A DNA stretch of 64,000 nt from Protaetiibacter sp. (GCA_030150265.1 JASLGG010000035.1:16683-80682); one strand, 5' to 3'. Positions 37,221-45,953 are shown, counted from the stretch's first letter. Program-made: numbers and translations. Notes: generated by a model not told the origin, from the sequence alone.

Positions 37221-38138
37221 TCAGCCGAGCTTCAGCGGCGGCGTCACGCCGTCGGCGTACACCGGCTGCGGCAGCGGAGTGTCGGTCGTGCCCGCCTGGA
37301 TCTGACGGAGCGCGTCGACGATGTCGTTGACGTTCTCCGGCACCGGGAGGCCGCACGCGGTCAGCTCCGACTCGAGGCGCAGGGTCAGGCGGTTCTTGCC
37401 CGCCGCGATCGCCTCACCGGTCGTGCCGTCCTGCTGCTCCGAGGAGGCGTTCTGGATGTCGGGCACCTCGTTGCACACGTGGTACACGGAGCCGCCGGCG
37501 ACCCAGTAGACGTGGTCCTGGCCGAGCAGCTGGATGACCGCCGACTGGTCGGCGTTGTACTGCTCCTGCGACGGCGGGTTGTAGTCGACCCCGAGCGCGA
37601 CCGCGGCGGCCGCGAGCGCGATGCCCACGATGCCGGCGATGCTCTTCTGGCTCTTCGACATGTCCTTGTTGAGGAAGATCATGATGATGAGCGGCAGGAA
37701 GGCGACGATCGCGATGATCGCGCCGAGCTGGTTCTGCACGAAGAAGCGGACGGTGTCCTTCTTCGAGGCGGGGTCGAGGCGGTTCGCCTTCTTCCACAGG
37801 AACGAGCCGGTGATCGAGAGCGCCGCGATCACCACGAGCAGCACGATGAGCGCGATGAAGGCCCACTGCGGGAACTCGTAGACGGCGCTGCCCGAGCTCA
37901 GCAGGCCGGACTCCTTGTCGAGCGTCAGCTCCGTGGTGTCGGCCGCGGCCACCGCTGCCTGCCGCTGACGCAGCAGCCAGAAGATGCCGACCGCCTCGCC
38001 CGCGATCGCGACGACCCACAGGATGATCGCGACGATCCGCAGGGTGGTGGCCTTCTTCTTCGCCTCCGCCGTGGGCGTCCAGACCGCGGGCTCCTTCTCG
38101 GCGGTCGCGGCGGGATTCTTCTTGGGGGTTGCTGCCAT
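37221..38138 (-). CDS. Conserved membrane protein of unknown function
   Basis: 305 residues: a cytosolic Lys/Ala-rich N-terminus (MAATPKKNPAATAEKEPAVW), four membrane helices (RIVAIILWVVAIAGEAVGIF; WAFIALIVLLVVIAALSITG; LGAIIAIVAFLPLIIMIFL; IAGIVGIALAAAAVALGV) and a C-terminal external domain of ~120 residues with two Cys (HVCNEVP and LTACGLPVP) likely joined by a disulfide. No enzymatic motif. I recall similar proteins in Microbacteriaceae but no function. ATG 38138 has GGAGGA about nine bases upstream. Confidence 0.65.
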   Translation of the reverse strand: MAATPKKNPAATAEKEPAVWTPTAEAKKKATTLRIVAIILWVVAIAGEAVGIFWLLRQRQAAVAAADTTELTLDKESGLLSSGSAVYEFPQWAFIALIVLLVVIAALSITGSFLWKKANRLDPASKKDTVRFFVQNQLGAIIAIVAFLPLIIMIFLNKDMSKSQKSIAGIVGIALAAAAVALGVDYNPPSQEQYNADQSAVIQLLGQDHVYWVAGGSVYHVCNEVPDIQNASSEQQDGTTGEAIAAGKNRLTLRLESELTACGLPVPENVNDIVDALRQIQAGTTDTPLPQPVYADGVTPPLKLG

Positions 38139-38228
38139 TGTCGGTGGTCCTCCGGGTGTGTGGGGTTGGGTGAAGCGTATCGAGAACGGGCGACCGGCCG
38201 GTAGCCGGACGGGGCCGCTCGAGAGGCG

Positions 38229-38732
38229 TCAGTGCGCGCGACGGATCTCCTCGACCGCCCAGCGGTAGTGGGCGGGGCCGCACTCGTCGGCGAGCGCGGC
38301 GAGCGCGTCGCCGACGGTCCAGGGGTAGGCGCCGGGCACGAAGAGCTCCCCCTCGCTGTGCGAGGCGACCATGAGGTCGAGGGCGTCGTGGCTCGCCTCG
38401 CAGTCGGCGCGCACCTCGGCGAGGCCTCGACCCGCGTAGCGGTCGCGCAGCTCGAGGTTGAGGGCGTCGAGCTGATCCCAGCCGTAGCCGGGCGCCGGCA
38501 GGTCCGGCGTGCCGCCGCCCATCCCCTCCGCGTGCCAGCCGAGCAGCAGGCGGTGCCAGGCGTCGAGATGGGCGAGCACCTCGCGCACGTCGCGGTCGCG
38601 TCCCGGATGCGCGAACAGGGCCTCGGCATCCGGCAGGGCGTCGATCTGGGCGAGCAGCGTCGCGAACTCCGCGGCGCTGGCCTCGAGGAGCGCTGCACGG
38701 GTGGCGGGCCGGCCCGACTCTGTGGTGGTCAT
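38229..38732 (-). CDS. ClbS/DfsB-family four-helix bundle protein
   Basis: 167 residues. It is related to DinB-like proteins; ClbS itself protects against colibactin, but most family members are uncharacterised. The pattern TRAALLEASAAEFATLLAQI, VREVLAHLDAWHRLLLGWHA, EGMGGGTPDLPAPGYGWDQL and the late CGPAHYRWAVEEI matches the family. ATG 38732 is fixed by TACTGT six bases upstream, which excludes a 28-residue upstream extension. Confidence 0.78.
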   Translation of the reverse strand: MTTTESGRPATRAALLEASAAEFATLLAQIDALPDAEALFAHPGRDRDVREVLAHLDAWHRLLLGWHAEGMGGGTPDLPAPGYGWDQLDALNLELRDRYAGRGLAEVRADCEASHDALDLMVASHSEGELFVPGAYPWTVGDALAALADECGPAHYRWAVEEIRRAH

Positions 38733-38738
38733 CCCCTC

Positions 38739-38744
38739 ACAGTA
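38739..38744 (-). promoter_or_regulatory. -10 box (TACTGT) of the leaderless ClbS/DfsB gene
   Basis: TACTGT, six bases, ATG at 38732. Only 26 bases separate it from the divergent box at 38771. Confidence 0.6.
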
Positions 38745-38770
38745 TGCCGCGCCCGACATGGCCCGCCACG

Positions 38771-38776
38771 TAGCGT
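38771..38776 (+). promoter_or_regulatory. -10 box (TAGCGT) of the leaderless acyltransferase gene
   Basis: TAGCGT, six bases, ATG at 38783. Confidence 0.6.
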
Positions 38777-38782
38777 TGCCGG

Positions 38783-39376
38783 ATGCGCCGCCTCCTCGCC
38801 CGCCTGTTCTGGGCATGCTCCCGCTGGACGCTCGTGAGCGAGCCCGTGCCGACCCGTCCGACGGTGCTCGTGGGCGCCCCGCACACCTCCAACTGGGACT
38901 TCGTGCTGATGCTCGGCATCGCCTGGCGCCTCGGCATCGACATCCGCTGGCTCGGCAAGAAGAGCCTCTTCGCGGGCTGGCGCGGGCCGATCATGCGCGC
39001 GCTCGGCGGCATCCCCGTCGACCGCGCGGATGCCAGCCGTGTCGTGGCGGAGGTCGTGGAGCGGGTGCGCGCGGGAGAGGTGTTCAGCCTCGTCGTGACG
39101 CCGGACGGCACACGCGGCGGCAACACCCACTGGAAGTCGGGCTTCTTCCGCATCGCCCTCGAGACGGGGATGCCGGTCACGCTCGGCTACGTCGACCGCA
39201 CGACCATGACGACGGGCCTCGGCCCCACCGTCGAGCTCACCGGCGAGGTGCGCGCCGACATGGACCGCATCCGCGCCTTCTACGCCGACAAGTCGGGCTT
39301 CCGGCCCGAGCGCCGGGTGGAACCGCGCCTCTCGGTCGAGCTCGAGGCCGTCGAGACGGCAGAAACGACCCGATAG
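38783..39376 (+). CDS. PlsC-like 1-acyl-glycerol-3-phosphate acyltransferase
   Basis: 197 residues. The acyltransferase block I APHTSNWDFVLML contains the His-x4-Asp catalytic pair, and block III VVTPDGTRGG replaces the usual EGTR. GWRGPIMRALGGIPVDR is block II. It probably acylates lysophosphatidate or a related lipid at the cytosolic membrane face. The short length fits a minimal family branch. The ATG follows TAGCGT by six bases. The last codons lie in the left arm of the hairpin at 39351. Confidence 0.82.
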   Translation: MRRLLARLFWACSRWTLVSEPVPTRPTVLVGAPHTSNWDFVLMLGIAWRLGIDIRWLGKKSLFAGWRGPIMRALGGIPVDRADASRVVAEVVERVRAGEVFSLVVTPDGTRGGNTHWKSGFFRIALETGMPVTLGYVDRTTMTTGLGPTVELTGEVRADMDRIRAFYADKSGFRPERRVEPRLSVELEAVETAETTR

Positions 39377-39409
39377 CTCCCGCGGGACGGGTCGATTCTG
39401 CCGTCTCGA
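39351..39409. terminator. Long hairpin overlapping the acyltransferase 3' end
   Basis: A 14-bp perfect outer stem (TCGAGACGGCAGAA and its complement), one mismatch, then 7 more pairs (CGACCCG/CGGGTCG), with a 15-base loop. The acyltransferase stop codon (39374-39376) is in the loop and the VOC gene stop begins at 39417, so it can end both convergent transcripts. Confidence 0.7.
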
Positions 39410-39416
39410 CGCGCGC

Positions 39417-39818
39417 TCACTGCTCGCGCGGCGGATTGTGCATGAACTCGATCCGGATGCCGCTGTCGTCCTCCACGAAGGAGGCGTAGTACCGGGGGGT
39501 GAAGCGCGGGTAGTCCTTCGGCTCGCGCACGGGCGCCCACCCCGCCGCGAGCGCGATGTCGTGCAGGCGGTCGACCTCCGCGCGGGTGCCGAGGGCGAAG
39601 GCGAGGTGCTGCCAGCCGACGCGTCCGTGCCGGTGCGGTGCGGCATCCGGCTCGCGCGCCGGGAACAGGATGAGCTCCGTCTCGCCGTCGCGATCCCACG
39701 AGACCGAGCCCTCGGCGTCGTGTCGCGTGTATCCGAGGGCGGCGAGCACGGGGTCGAACTGCGCGATCCCGCGGGCGAGGTCGACGACGCTGATGCCGAG
39801 GTGGTCGAGGAGGGGCAT
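39417..39818 (-). CDS. VOC-family (glyoxalase/dioxygenase-like) protein
   Basis: 133 residues, one vicinal-oxygen-chelate unit pair: LDHLGISVVDLARGIAQFDP with a metal-ligand His, HRHGRVGWQHLAFAL with a second His, and DSGIRIEFMH with the Glu ligand. Substrate unknown; the family includes glyoxalases, dioxygenases and drug-binding proteins. ATG 39818 lies six bases from GAGGAT, a weaker version of the leaderless -10 pattern. Confidence 0.8.
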   Translation of the reverse strand: MPLLDHLGISVVDLARGIAQFDPVLAALGYTRHDAEGSVSWDRDGETELILFPAREPDAAPHRHGRVGWQHLAFALGTRAEVDRLHDIALAAGWAPVREPKDYPRFTPRYYASFVEDDSGIRIEFMHNPPREQ

Positions 39819-39824
39819 CCCCCC

Positions 39825-39830
39825 ATCCTC
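39825..39830 (-). promoter_or_regulatory. Weak -10 box (GAGGAT) of the VOC gene
   Basis: GAGGAT, six bases, ATG at 39818. It is kept because the spacing matches the stronger TANNNT sites. Confidence 0.3.
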
Positions 39831-39856
39831 CCCCAGCCGCGCGCAGGCGGGGAGGG

Positions 39857-41509
39857 TCAGTCCCGGTCGGGGTCGGGGCCCGCGGCGGGCGAGGGGTCGG
39901 GGATCTGACCGGGGCGGTAGCGCGGCAGCCGCGCCGCCGGCACGATCGCGAGAGCGCTCACGCCCGCGAGCACGAGCAGGCCCGTGCGGAGCGCGGACAG
40001 GCGCGCGTCCTCGTTGAGCCGCACGAACTCCGCCGTCTGCGACTCGGTGGCGCCGGTGCCCGCGAGGAGCGTGCGCAGCTGGTCGTTGCTCACGAAGTTG
40101 GCGTTCTCGAGGCTCACCTCGCCGACCAGCTCGGGCGGCAGATAGGTGTTCTCCAGGAGCGCCCGCCCGATGTTGAACGACAGGATGCCGACCAGCAGTG
40201 CCCCCGCCACCGCCGTGCCGACCGCGGAGGCGAGGTTCTGCGTGGTGCCGCGGATCGATCCGACGTCGCCCGCGAGCTCCTTCGGCGCCGCGGTCACGAG
40301 CACGTTGAAGACGAGGGTCACGAGCGCGCCCTGACCGACGCCGAAGACGAAGAGGCCGAGGATCGTGGGGAGCGTCTCCCAGTTGTTGGTCACCACGAAC
40401 GACAGCCAGACGAGCGCCGCGGTGGTCAGCACGAACCCGAACACCCCGATCGTGCGGGAGTTGAAGCGCCGGTAGAAGCGCACCACGAGCGTCGCCGTGA
40501 CGAACACCGTGAGGTTGAACGGCATCATCGCGAGGGAGGTGTCGAACGGCGTGCGCCCCTGCACGATCTGGATGTAGAGCGGCACCGTGAAGTTGAGCGC
40601 CGCCTCGAGCGCCACGACGATGAACATCGCGTAGACCGCCGCGCGCTCGCTCCCCCGCCCGAGCACCGAGAGGCTCACGAGAGGCACCTTGCCCGCCCGG
40701 GTGCGGCGCCGCGTCCACAGGAAGAACGCCTGCCCCAGCACGAGGCCCAGCACCACGAGCAGCGGCGCGGGCGAGACGCCGGCGATGTCGAACGGCGCGT
40801 TCGGGGTGGCCTCCAGCACGCCCCAGCCGTTGAGGTTGTTGAAGCCCAGCGTGAGCGAGACGATCGCCAGGCCGATGAGCACCGCGGCCACCAGGTCGAT
40901 CCGGATGCCGACGTCGCCGCGATCCGAGCGCAGCCCGAAGCTCAGCGCGAACACCGCGATCGCGAGGCCGAGCACGATCGCGAACACGGGACGCCATCCG
41001 ACGAGGGTCCCGAGGGCGCCGCCCGTGAGGAACGCCGAGACGCCCGAGATGGCGCGCGCCGAGCCGAGCGAGCCGATCGCGGTCGCCTGCTGGCGTCCCC
41101 GGTAGTTCTCGGCGATGAGGGCCACGAGCGACGGCACGATGATCGCCGCGGAGGCGCCCGCCACCACCTGCGCGGCGATGATCCACTCGACGGTCGGCCC
41201 GAACAGCATCATGAGGGCCGACACCGCGAAGGTCGCCACGACCACACGGAAGACGATCACCCAGCCGATCCGCTGTCCGATCTTCGCGCCCACCATCACG
41301 AGCGCGGCCACCGCGAGGCCGTAGACGACGATCGCCGTGCTGACGGTCGTCGGCGGCACCCCGAACTCGGCCACCATGCCGCCGATAGACACCGGCAGCG
41401 CCGCGACGTTGAACGACATGAGCATCTGGGCGAGGAACAGCCCGATCATGGGCGCCCACGAGCGCCGCTGCTCGGTAGCCTCCTCTGCTCCCTCGACGGT
41501 GGTGGTCAT
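39857..41509 (-). CDS. MFS transporter, multidrug-efflux-like
   Basis: 550 residues with about 14 membrane segments, the DHA2 size class. SIGGMVAEFGVPPTTVSTAI (loop after helix 1), VGAKIGQRIGWVIVFRV (motif A region) and ARAISGVSAFLTGGALG (motif C region) are visible. A large extracytoplasmic loop before the last helix (ENTYLPPELVGEVSLENANF...) is unusual. It is probably a proton-driven exporter of drugs or metabolites. ATG 41509 overlaps the glsA stop by four bases (ATGA), so it is co-translated with glutaminase; export of an amino acid is a possible reason. Confidence 0.82.
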   Translation of the reverse strand: MTTTVEGAEEATEQRRSWAPMIGLFLAQMLMSFNVAALPVSIGGMVAEFGVPPTTVSTAIVVYGLAVAALVMVGAKIGQRIGWVIVFRVVVATFAVSALMMLFGPTVEWIIAAQVVAGASAAIIVPSLVALIAENYRGRQQATAIGSLGSARAISGVSAFLTGGALGTLVGWRPVFAIVLGLAIAVFALSFGLRSDRGDVGIRIDLVAAVLIGLAIVSLTLGFNNLNGWGVLEATPNAPFDIAGVSPAPLLVVLGLVLGQAFFLWTRRRTRAGKVPLVSLSVLGRGSERAAVYAMFIVVALEAALNFTVPLYIQIVQGRTPFDTSLAMMPFNLTVFVTATLVVRFYRRFNSRTIGVFGFVLTTAALVWLSFVVTNNWETLPTILGLFVFGVGQGALVTLVFNVLVTAAPKELAGDVGSIRGTTQNLASAVGTAVAGALLVGILSFNIGRALLENTYLPPELVGEVSLENANFVSNDQLRTLLAGTGATESQTAEFVRLNEDARLSALRTGLLVLAGVSALAIVPAARLPRYRPGQIPDPSPAAGPDPDRD

Positions 41510-42537
41510 GACGTCCGCCCTTCTTCTCTGCTGTACGGGTACGGTCCGTGCTGGTGGGTGCCGGATGCGAACACGTCGAGCCCCAGCGCCCGCGACAGGT
41601 AGCGGGTGGCGAGCTGGCCGCGCACGCTGTTGCCCGCGCCGTCGAGCCGCGGCGAGAACACCCCGATGCCGCCCTTGCCCGGCGACACCGTGACGATGCC
41701 GCCCGCCACCCCCGACTTGCCGGGCAGCCCGATCTCGAAGAGCCACTGCCCCGAGCGCTCGTAGAGCCCCGTGGAGGCGAGCACCGCGAGGGTGTCGCGC
41801 GCCACGGATGCCGAGACCACCCGCTCGCCGGTCACGGGGTTGACCCCGCCATCCGCGAGGGTCGCGCCCATGACGGCGAGGTCGCTCGCGCTGACGAGCA
41901 GCGAGCACTGCCGCGTGTAGACGTCGACGGCGGCGAGCGGATCGGCGTCGATGCGCCCGTAGCTCTGCAGCAGCTGCCCGATCGCCCGGTTGCGCTGGTT
42001 GGTGTCGGCCTCCGAGGTGTAGACCTCGCCGTCGAGCTCGAGGGGGCGCCCCGCGAACGCGGAGAGGCCCTGCTGGATGGCGGCCCAACGCTCCTCGACG
42101 GATGCCGCCGGCACGAGGGCCGTGGTCGCGATCGCCCCGGCGTTGACCATCGGGTTCATCGGATGCCCGTCGTTGAGCTCGATCGCCATGACCGAGTTGA
42201 ACGCGAGCCCCGTGTTGTCGACCCCGACCCGCTCGCGCACCGCCTCGTGGCCCAGGCGCTCGCAGACGAGGGCGAAGACGAAGGCCTTGGAGATGGACTG
42301 GATGGAGAACGTCGTCTCGGAATCGCCCGCGGCGTGCACCGCCCCGTCCACCTCGGCGACGCTCACCCCGAAGAGCTCGGGGTCGACGTGCGCGAGACGC
42401 GGGATGTACGTCGCGACCTCGCCGTCCCGGGACCTCAGCCCGGAGGCGTGCGCCTCCGCGACGAGCCGCTCGACGTCATCCCACCCCGGCAGCGACCCGG
42501 TGGACACCCGCTGCTCGACCTCGTGCCGCGCCCCCAT
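41506..42537 (-). CDS. glsA: Glutaminase A
   Basis: 343 residues. It hydrolyses glutamine to glutamate and ammonia. The beta-lactamase-like Ser-x-x-Lys motif is in TFSIQSISKAFVF, with substrate-binding ELNDGHPMNPMVNAGAIAT and EADTNQRNRAIGQLL and the later GLPGKSGVAGGI. Length is slightly above that of E. coli GlsB because of short extra ends. The ATG at 42537 has GGAGGGAG upstream. It forms a two-gene operon with the MFS transporter. Confidence 0.93.
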   Translation of the reverse strand: MGARHEVEQRVSTGSLPGWDDVERLVAEAHASGLRSRDGEVATYIPRLAHVDPELFGVSVAEVDGAVHAAGDSETTFSIQSISKAFVFALVCERLGHEAVRERVGVDNTGLAFNSVMAIELNDGHPMNPMVNAGAIATTALVPAASVEERWAAIQQGLSAFAGRPLELDGEVYTSEADTNQRNRAIGQLLQSYGRIDADPLAAVDVYTRQCSLLVSASDLAVMGATLADGGVNPVTGERVVSASVARDTLAVLASTGLYERSGQWLFEIGLPGKSGVAGGIVTVSPGKGGIGVFSPRLDGAGNSVRGQLATRYLSRALGLDVFASGTHQHGPYPYSREEGRTS

Positions 42538-42615
42538 GGCATCTCCCTCCGCAGAGGTACGCGGGTCACCATAGACCTCGGGGGGTGAGAGGGGAAGGGG
42601 GTTGCGTCGACGGCG

Positions 42616-42891
42616 TCAGAAGTCCGAGTCGACGAGCCCGAGCTCTGCCCACATCCGCGCCGCATCATCCTCGGGCAGCCAGGCGAAGAAGGGGTTCTCC
42701 CTCGTCCCGTCGAGCCACACGATGAGGAACCACGGCCAGAGCCCGCGGGACGGAAGGCTGATGCGTCCGACGACCGACGCCAGGTGCCCCATCAGCTCGC
42801 CGCCGATCGAGAGGGTGCCGATCCCGTGGTCGTACGCGCGGAGCTCCGGATCCGGCAGCTCGTAGCTCCGCGATCCGCGCGACGCGCTCAC
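42616..42891 (-). CDS. Hypothetical protein
   Basis: 91 residues, soluble, with aromatic-rich central segment SRGLWPWFLIVWLDGTRENP then FFAWLPEDDAARMWAELGLV. It may bind a partner through this hydrophobic strand; no family recognised. GTG 42891 overlaps the stop of the upstream membrane gene (GTGA), so the pair is co-translated. Confidence 0.55.
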   Translation of the reverse strand: MSASRGSRSYELPDPELRAYDHGIGTLSIGGELMGHLASVVGRISLPSRGLWPWFLIVWLDGTRENPFFAWLPEDDAARMWAELGLVDSDF

Positions 42892-43316
42892 CGCGGCGCG
42901 TTCGAGATCGCGATCACCATGTAGACGACGAGCGAGACGCCGGGCGCGACGACCGCCGCCACGAGCGCGGTGATCCCGAACGCCCTCCCCCGGTCGGCGG
43001 TGATCGCGACGATCCCCTGGGTGAGCGCCCAGAGCCCGAGCGCCGTGCCCAGCAGGATGTGGACGAAGGCGAGCACGGCGAGCGTGAACTCGACCGGGTC
43101 GCCGGAGGCGAGGCTCAGGCTGACCCCGAATCCCGTCGGTCCCGCGGTGGCATAGGGGGCCGCGGCGATCCCCATGAGCACGGATGCGAGGAGCGACCCC
43201 GCGAGCACGCCGAGCCCGACGATCATCGCCACGCGCCCGAGCGCGGTCGTCCGCGACGGCGCGGCGGGTGCGGTCGCGTAAGGGGCGGGCACGCCGGCCT
43301 CCGTGATCTGGGACAT
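42888..43316 (-). CDS. Small membrane protein of unknown function
   Basis: 142 residues: a Pro/Ala-rich cytosolic N-terminus (MSQITEAGVPAPYATAPAAP) and three membrane helices (ALGRVAMIVGLGVLAGSLLA; FTLAVLAFVHILLGTALGLW; FGITALVAAVVAPGVSLVVY). ATG 43316 follows TAGGTT by six bases, so it is leaderless. It heads a two-gene operon. Confidence 0.58.
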   Translation of the reverse strand: MSQITEAGVPAPYATAPAAPSRTTALGRVAMIVGLGVLAGSLLASVLMGIAAAPYATAGPTGFGVSLSLASGDPVEFTLAVLAFVHILLGTALGLWALTQGIVAITADRGRAFGITALVAAVVAPGVSLVVYMVIAISNAPR

Positions 43317-43322
43317 GAGGAG

Positions 43323-43328
43323 AACCTA
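43323..43328 (-). promoter_or_regulatory. -10 box (TAGGTT) of the leaderless membrane gene
   Basis: TAGGTT, six bases, ATG at 43316. Confidence 0.6.
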
Positions 43329-43348
43329 CGACATCCCCACGACCGCGG

Positions 43349-44425
43349 CTACACGTTGAAACGGAACTCCACGACGTCGCCGTCCTGCATGACGTAGTCC
43401 TTGCCCTCGATGCGGGCCTTGCCGCGGGAGCGGGCCTCGGCGAGCGAGCCGGCGGCGACCAGGTCCTCGAAGGAGGTCACCTCGGCCTTGATGAAGCCGC
43501 GCTCGAAGTCGGTGTGGATGACGCCCGCAGCCTGCGGGGCCTTCCAGCCCTTGCGGATGGTCCAGGCGCGCGCCTCCTTCGGGCCGGCCGTGAGGTAGGT
43601 CTGCAGGCCCAGGGTGTCGAAGCCGATGCGGGCGAGCTGGTCGAGGCCCGACTCGTCCTGGCCGGTGGAGGCGAGCAGCTCGGCGGCGTCCTCGGGGTCG
43701 AGGTCGATGAGCTCCGACTCGACCTTCGCATCCAGGAACACGGCCTTGGCGGGCGCGACGAGGGCCGCGAGCTCGGCCTTGCGGGCCGCATCCGTCAGCA
43801 CCGCCTCGTCGACGTTGAACACGTAGATGATGGGCTTCGCCGTCATGAGCCCGAGCTCCTTGAGCAGCTGCAGCTCGATGCCGGTGGCGCGCGACAGCGG
43901 CGTGCCCTCGTCGAGGGCCTTCTTGGCGGCGAGCGCCGCATCCAGCACCGCCGGGTCGGCCTTCTTGCCCTTGACCTCCTTCTCGAGGCGCACGATCGCC
44001 TTCTCGAGGGTCTGCAGGTCGGCGAGGGCGAGCTCGGTCGTGATGACCTCGAGGTCGTCCTTCGGGTTCACCGCGCCCGCGACGTGCACGACATCCGCGT
44101 CGTCGAAGCCGCGCACGACCTGCGCGATCGCATCCGCCTCCCGGATGTTGGCGAGGAACTGGTTGCCGAGCCCCTCGCCCTCGGAGGCGCCCTTCACGAT
44201 GCCGGCGATGTCGACGAAGCTCACCGTGGCGGGCAGGATGCGCTCGCTGCCGAAGATCTGCGCCAGGATGCCGAGGCGCTCGTCGGGCAGGTTCACGACG
44301 CCCACGTTCGGCTCGATCGTGGCGAACGGGTAGTTCGCCGCGAGCACGGTGTTCTTGGTGAGCGCGTTGAAGAGGGTCGACTTGCCCACGTTGGGGAGCC
44401 CGACGATGCCGATGGTGAGAGCCAC
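43349..44425 (-). CDS. ychF: Redox-regulated ATPase YchF (Obg-like)
   Basis: 358 residues. A translational-type P-loop ATPase that binds ribosomes and is linked to oxidative stress. GIVGLPNVGKSTLFNALTK (G1), FVDIAGIVKGASEGEGLGNQ (G3), YVFNVDE in the G4 position (not NKxD, the ATP-preferring form) and a C-terminal TGS domain (IRKGWKAPQAAGVIHTDFER, YVMQDGDVVEFRFNV) are complete. GTG 44425 is chosen because the chain then begins MALTIGIVG as in homologues; TAGGCT is eight bases upstream. A longer frame upstream is non-coding. Confidence 0.96.
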   Translation of the reverse strand: MALTIGIVGLPNVGKSTLFNALTKNTVLAANYPFATIEPNVGVVNLPDERLGILAQIFGSERILPATVSFVDIAGIVKGASEGEGLGNQFLANIREADAIAQVVRGFDDADVVHVAGAVNPKDDLEVITTELALADLQTLEKAIVRLEKEVKGKKADPAVLDAALAAKKALDEGTPLSRATGIELQLLKELGLMTAKPIIYVFNVDEAVLTDAARKAELAALVAPAKAVFLDAKVESELIDLDPEDAAELLASTGQDESGLDQLARIGFDTLGLQTYLTAGPKEARAWTIRKGWKAPQAAGVIHTDFERGFIKAEVTSFEDLVAAGSLAEARSRGKARIEGKDYVMQDGDVVEFRFNV

Positions 44426-44433
44426 GGGGCTCA

Positions 44434-44439
44434 AGCCTA
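44434..44439 (-). promoter_or_regulatory. -10 box (TAGGCT) of ychF
   Basis: TAGGCT eight bases before the GTG, giving a leaderless or nearly leaderless transcript. Confidence 0.45.
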
Positions 44440-44518
44440 GCGGCGCGGGGTGCGCGCCGTATCCGGGGCGTAAACGGGGGCGTCGGCGCACCGGATCGGC
44501 GCGACACGCCCGGGATGC

Positions 44519-44548
44519 TTGCATCACGTCGGGCGTGCCCGCTACGGT
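44519..44548 (+). promoter_or_regulatory. Promoter of the 28-codon ORF
   Basis: TTGCAT (44519-44524), 18-base spacer, TACGGT (44543-44548). Confidence 0.45.
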
Positions 44549-44603
44549 GGGCACTCGCGCCGGATGGCGGTGCGACCACGACGACCGAAGAGAGGAGCCG
44601 GAC

Positions 44604-44690
44604 ATGAACGCAGCATCGATCGCATGCCGCGAGCGCACGCTCGCATACCGCGCCGGCTTCGTCGGCGTCCTCATCGTCCGGGAAGGCTAG
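44604..44690 (+). CDS. 28-residue ORF, possible small protein or leader peptide
   Basis: Begins MNAASIACRERTLAYRAGFV and ends GVLIVREG. A good ribosome-binding site (AGAGGAG) lies seven bases before the ATG and a plausible promoter 55 bases upstream, both better than expected by chance. It has a basic middle and a hydrophobic end, and may be an independent microprotein or a leader for the gene at 44888. Bases 44691-44887 between the two hold no other frame I trust; TACCGT at 44810-44815 could be an internal -10. Confidence 0.4.
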   Translation: MNAASIACRERTLAYRAGFVGVLIVREG

Positions 44691-44887
44691 GCGTCTCCGC
44701 GCCGCCGTCCCGACGGTGGCGCCGCCCACGAAGCCCGATCCCCCGGATGCCGTCGCGCGTCCGCGGGTCACGCCCCGTCCACGACCCCGCCTGTCGGCGG
44801 TGGTCGATACCGTGCCGTCACGAGCGGCAACCTTCCGGCGCACCGCACCCGGCGCGCCGTCCGTCCACCACAACGAGGACATCGATC

Positions 44888-45175
44888 ATGAACACCACGC
44901 TGACGCCCACCACGCGTCACAGCCACCCTCCGCATGAGGCCGGCACGGGGACGCGCGCCGCGCATCCGCTCGGCATCATCGACCGCGCCGCGCTGCACCT
45001 GGGCATGGCGCTCATCCGCTGGGGCCGCCGGCCCGGGCGCGAGCTCGCCCGCCACGAGCGCCGAGCCAACCGGCTCGAGCTCGCGCTGCTCTACCGCGAG
45101 GGCACGCACGCACGCGCCGAGCTGGAGCGCTCGAAGGCGTGGGCGGCCGAGAGCGCGCTCACGCGCGTCCGCTGA
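44888..45175 (+). CDS. Small basic hypothetical protein
   Basis: 95 residues: a His/Thr-rich start (MNTTLTPTTRHSHPPHEAGT), an amphipathic or membrane-proximal segment (IDRAALHLGMALIRWGRRPG) and a long charged helix (LARHERRANRLELALLYREG). This layout, a short hydrophobic stretch ending in W-RRP then an Arg/Glu helix, recurs in small Microbacteriaceae proteins of unknown function. GAGGA lies about nine bases before the ATG. Confidence 0.55.
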   Translation: MNTTLTPTTRHSHPPHEAGTGTRAAHPLGIIDRAALHLGMALIRWGRRPGRELARHERRANRLELALLYREGTHARAELERSKAWAAESALTRVR

Positions 45176-45323
45176 GGCGGGACGCGGGCTCGGTTCTCAC
45201 GCGGAACCACCATCGGGGCCGTCGCCGGATCGCCGGCGACGGCCCCGCCGCGTTCCGTTCCGCGTTCCGGGCGACGCGGCGTGCCCGACGACCGCTGTCG
45301 GTGCCCCGTGCGAGAGTCGGATC

Positions 45324-45914
45324 GTGCCGTTGGACTTCACCGCGATCGACTTCGAGACAGCGAACGGGTCCAGCGCGAGCGCCTGCTCGGTCGGGCTCGT
45401 GAAGGTGCGCGACGGGCAGGTCGTCGACCGCATCGGATGGCTCATCCAGCCGCCGCCGGGGCACGACCACTTCGTCGACTGGAACACCCGCATCCACGGC
45501 ATCCGCGCCGACGACGTGCGCGACGCCGCCGGATGGGTGGAGCAGCTGCCCGACCTCGTCGCGTTCGCCGAGTCGGACATCCTGGTGGCCCACAACGCGG
45601 GCTTCGACATGGGCGTCATCAAGGCGGCGTGCGCGGCCACCGGGCTGCCGGTGCCGGCCTACGACTACATGTGCAGCCTGCAGCTCGCCCGCAAGACCTA
45701 CCAGCTCGAGTCGTACCGCCTGCCGATGGTGGCGATGGCCGCGGGCTTCGAGGACTTCCCCCACCACGACGCGGTCGCGGATGCCGAGGCCTGCGCCGCG
45801 ATCATGATCCACGCGGCCGACCGGCACGGCGCGATCGACCTGCCCGAGCTCGCGACGCTCGCCGGCATCCGGATCGCGGCCACGGTGCCGCCTGCGGTCG
45901 CCGCCGCGTCCTGA
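45324..45914 (+). CDS. DnaQ-like 3'-5' exonuclease (DEDDh)
   Basis: 196 residues. Exo I is FTAIDFETANGS (Asp-x-Glu), Exo II AHNAGFDMGVI (Asp) and Exo III HHDAVADAEACAAIM (His and Asp), so the two-metal active site is complete. As a stand-alone domain without polymerase or helicase it resembles epsilon-like or RNase T-like proofreading and repair nucleases. GTG 45324 begins VPLDFTAIDFE and follows GAGAGT by six bases, a weak leaderless pattern. Confidence 0.85.
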   Translation: MPLDFTAIDFETANGSSASACSVGLVKVRDGQVVDRIGWLIQPPPGHDHFVDWNTRIHGIRADDVRDAAGWVEQLPDLVAFAESDILVAHNAGFDMGVIKAACAATGLPVPAYDYMCSLQLARKTYQLESYRLPMVAMAAGFEDFPHHDAVADAEACAAIMIHAADRHGAIDLPELATLAGIRIAATVPPAVAAAS

Positions 45915-45953
45915 GCCGCCCCGACTCGGAGCGCCGGGTCGGATGCTGGTGCT

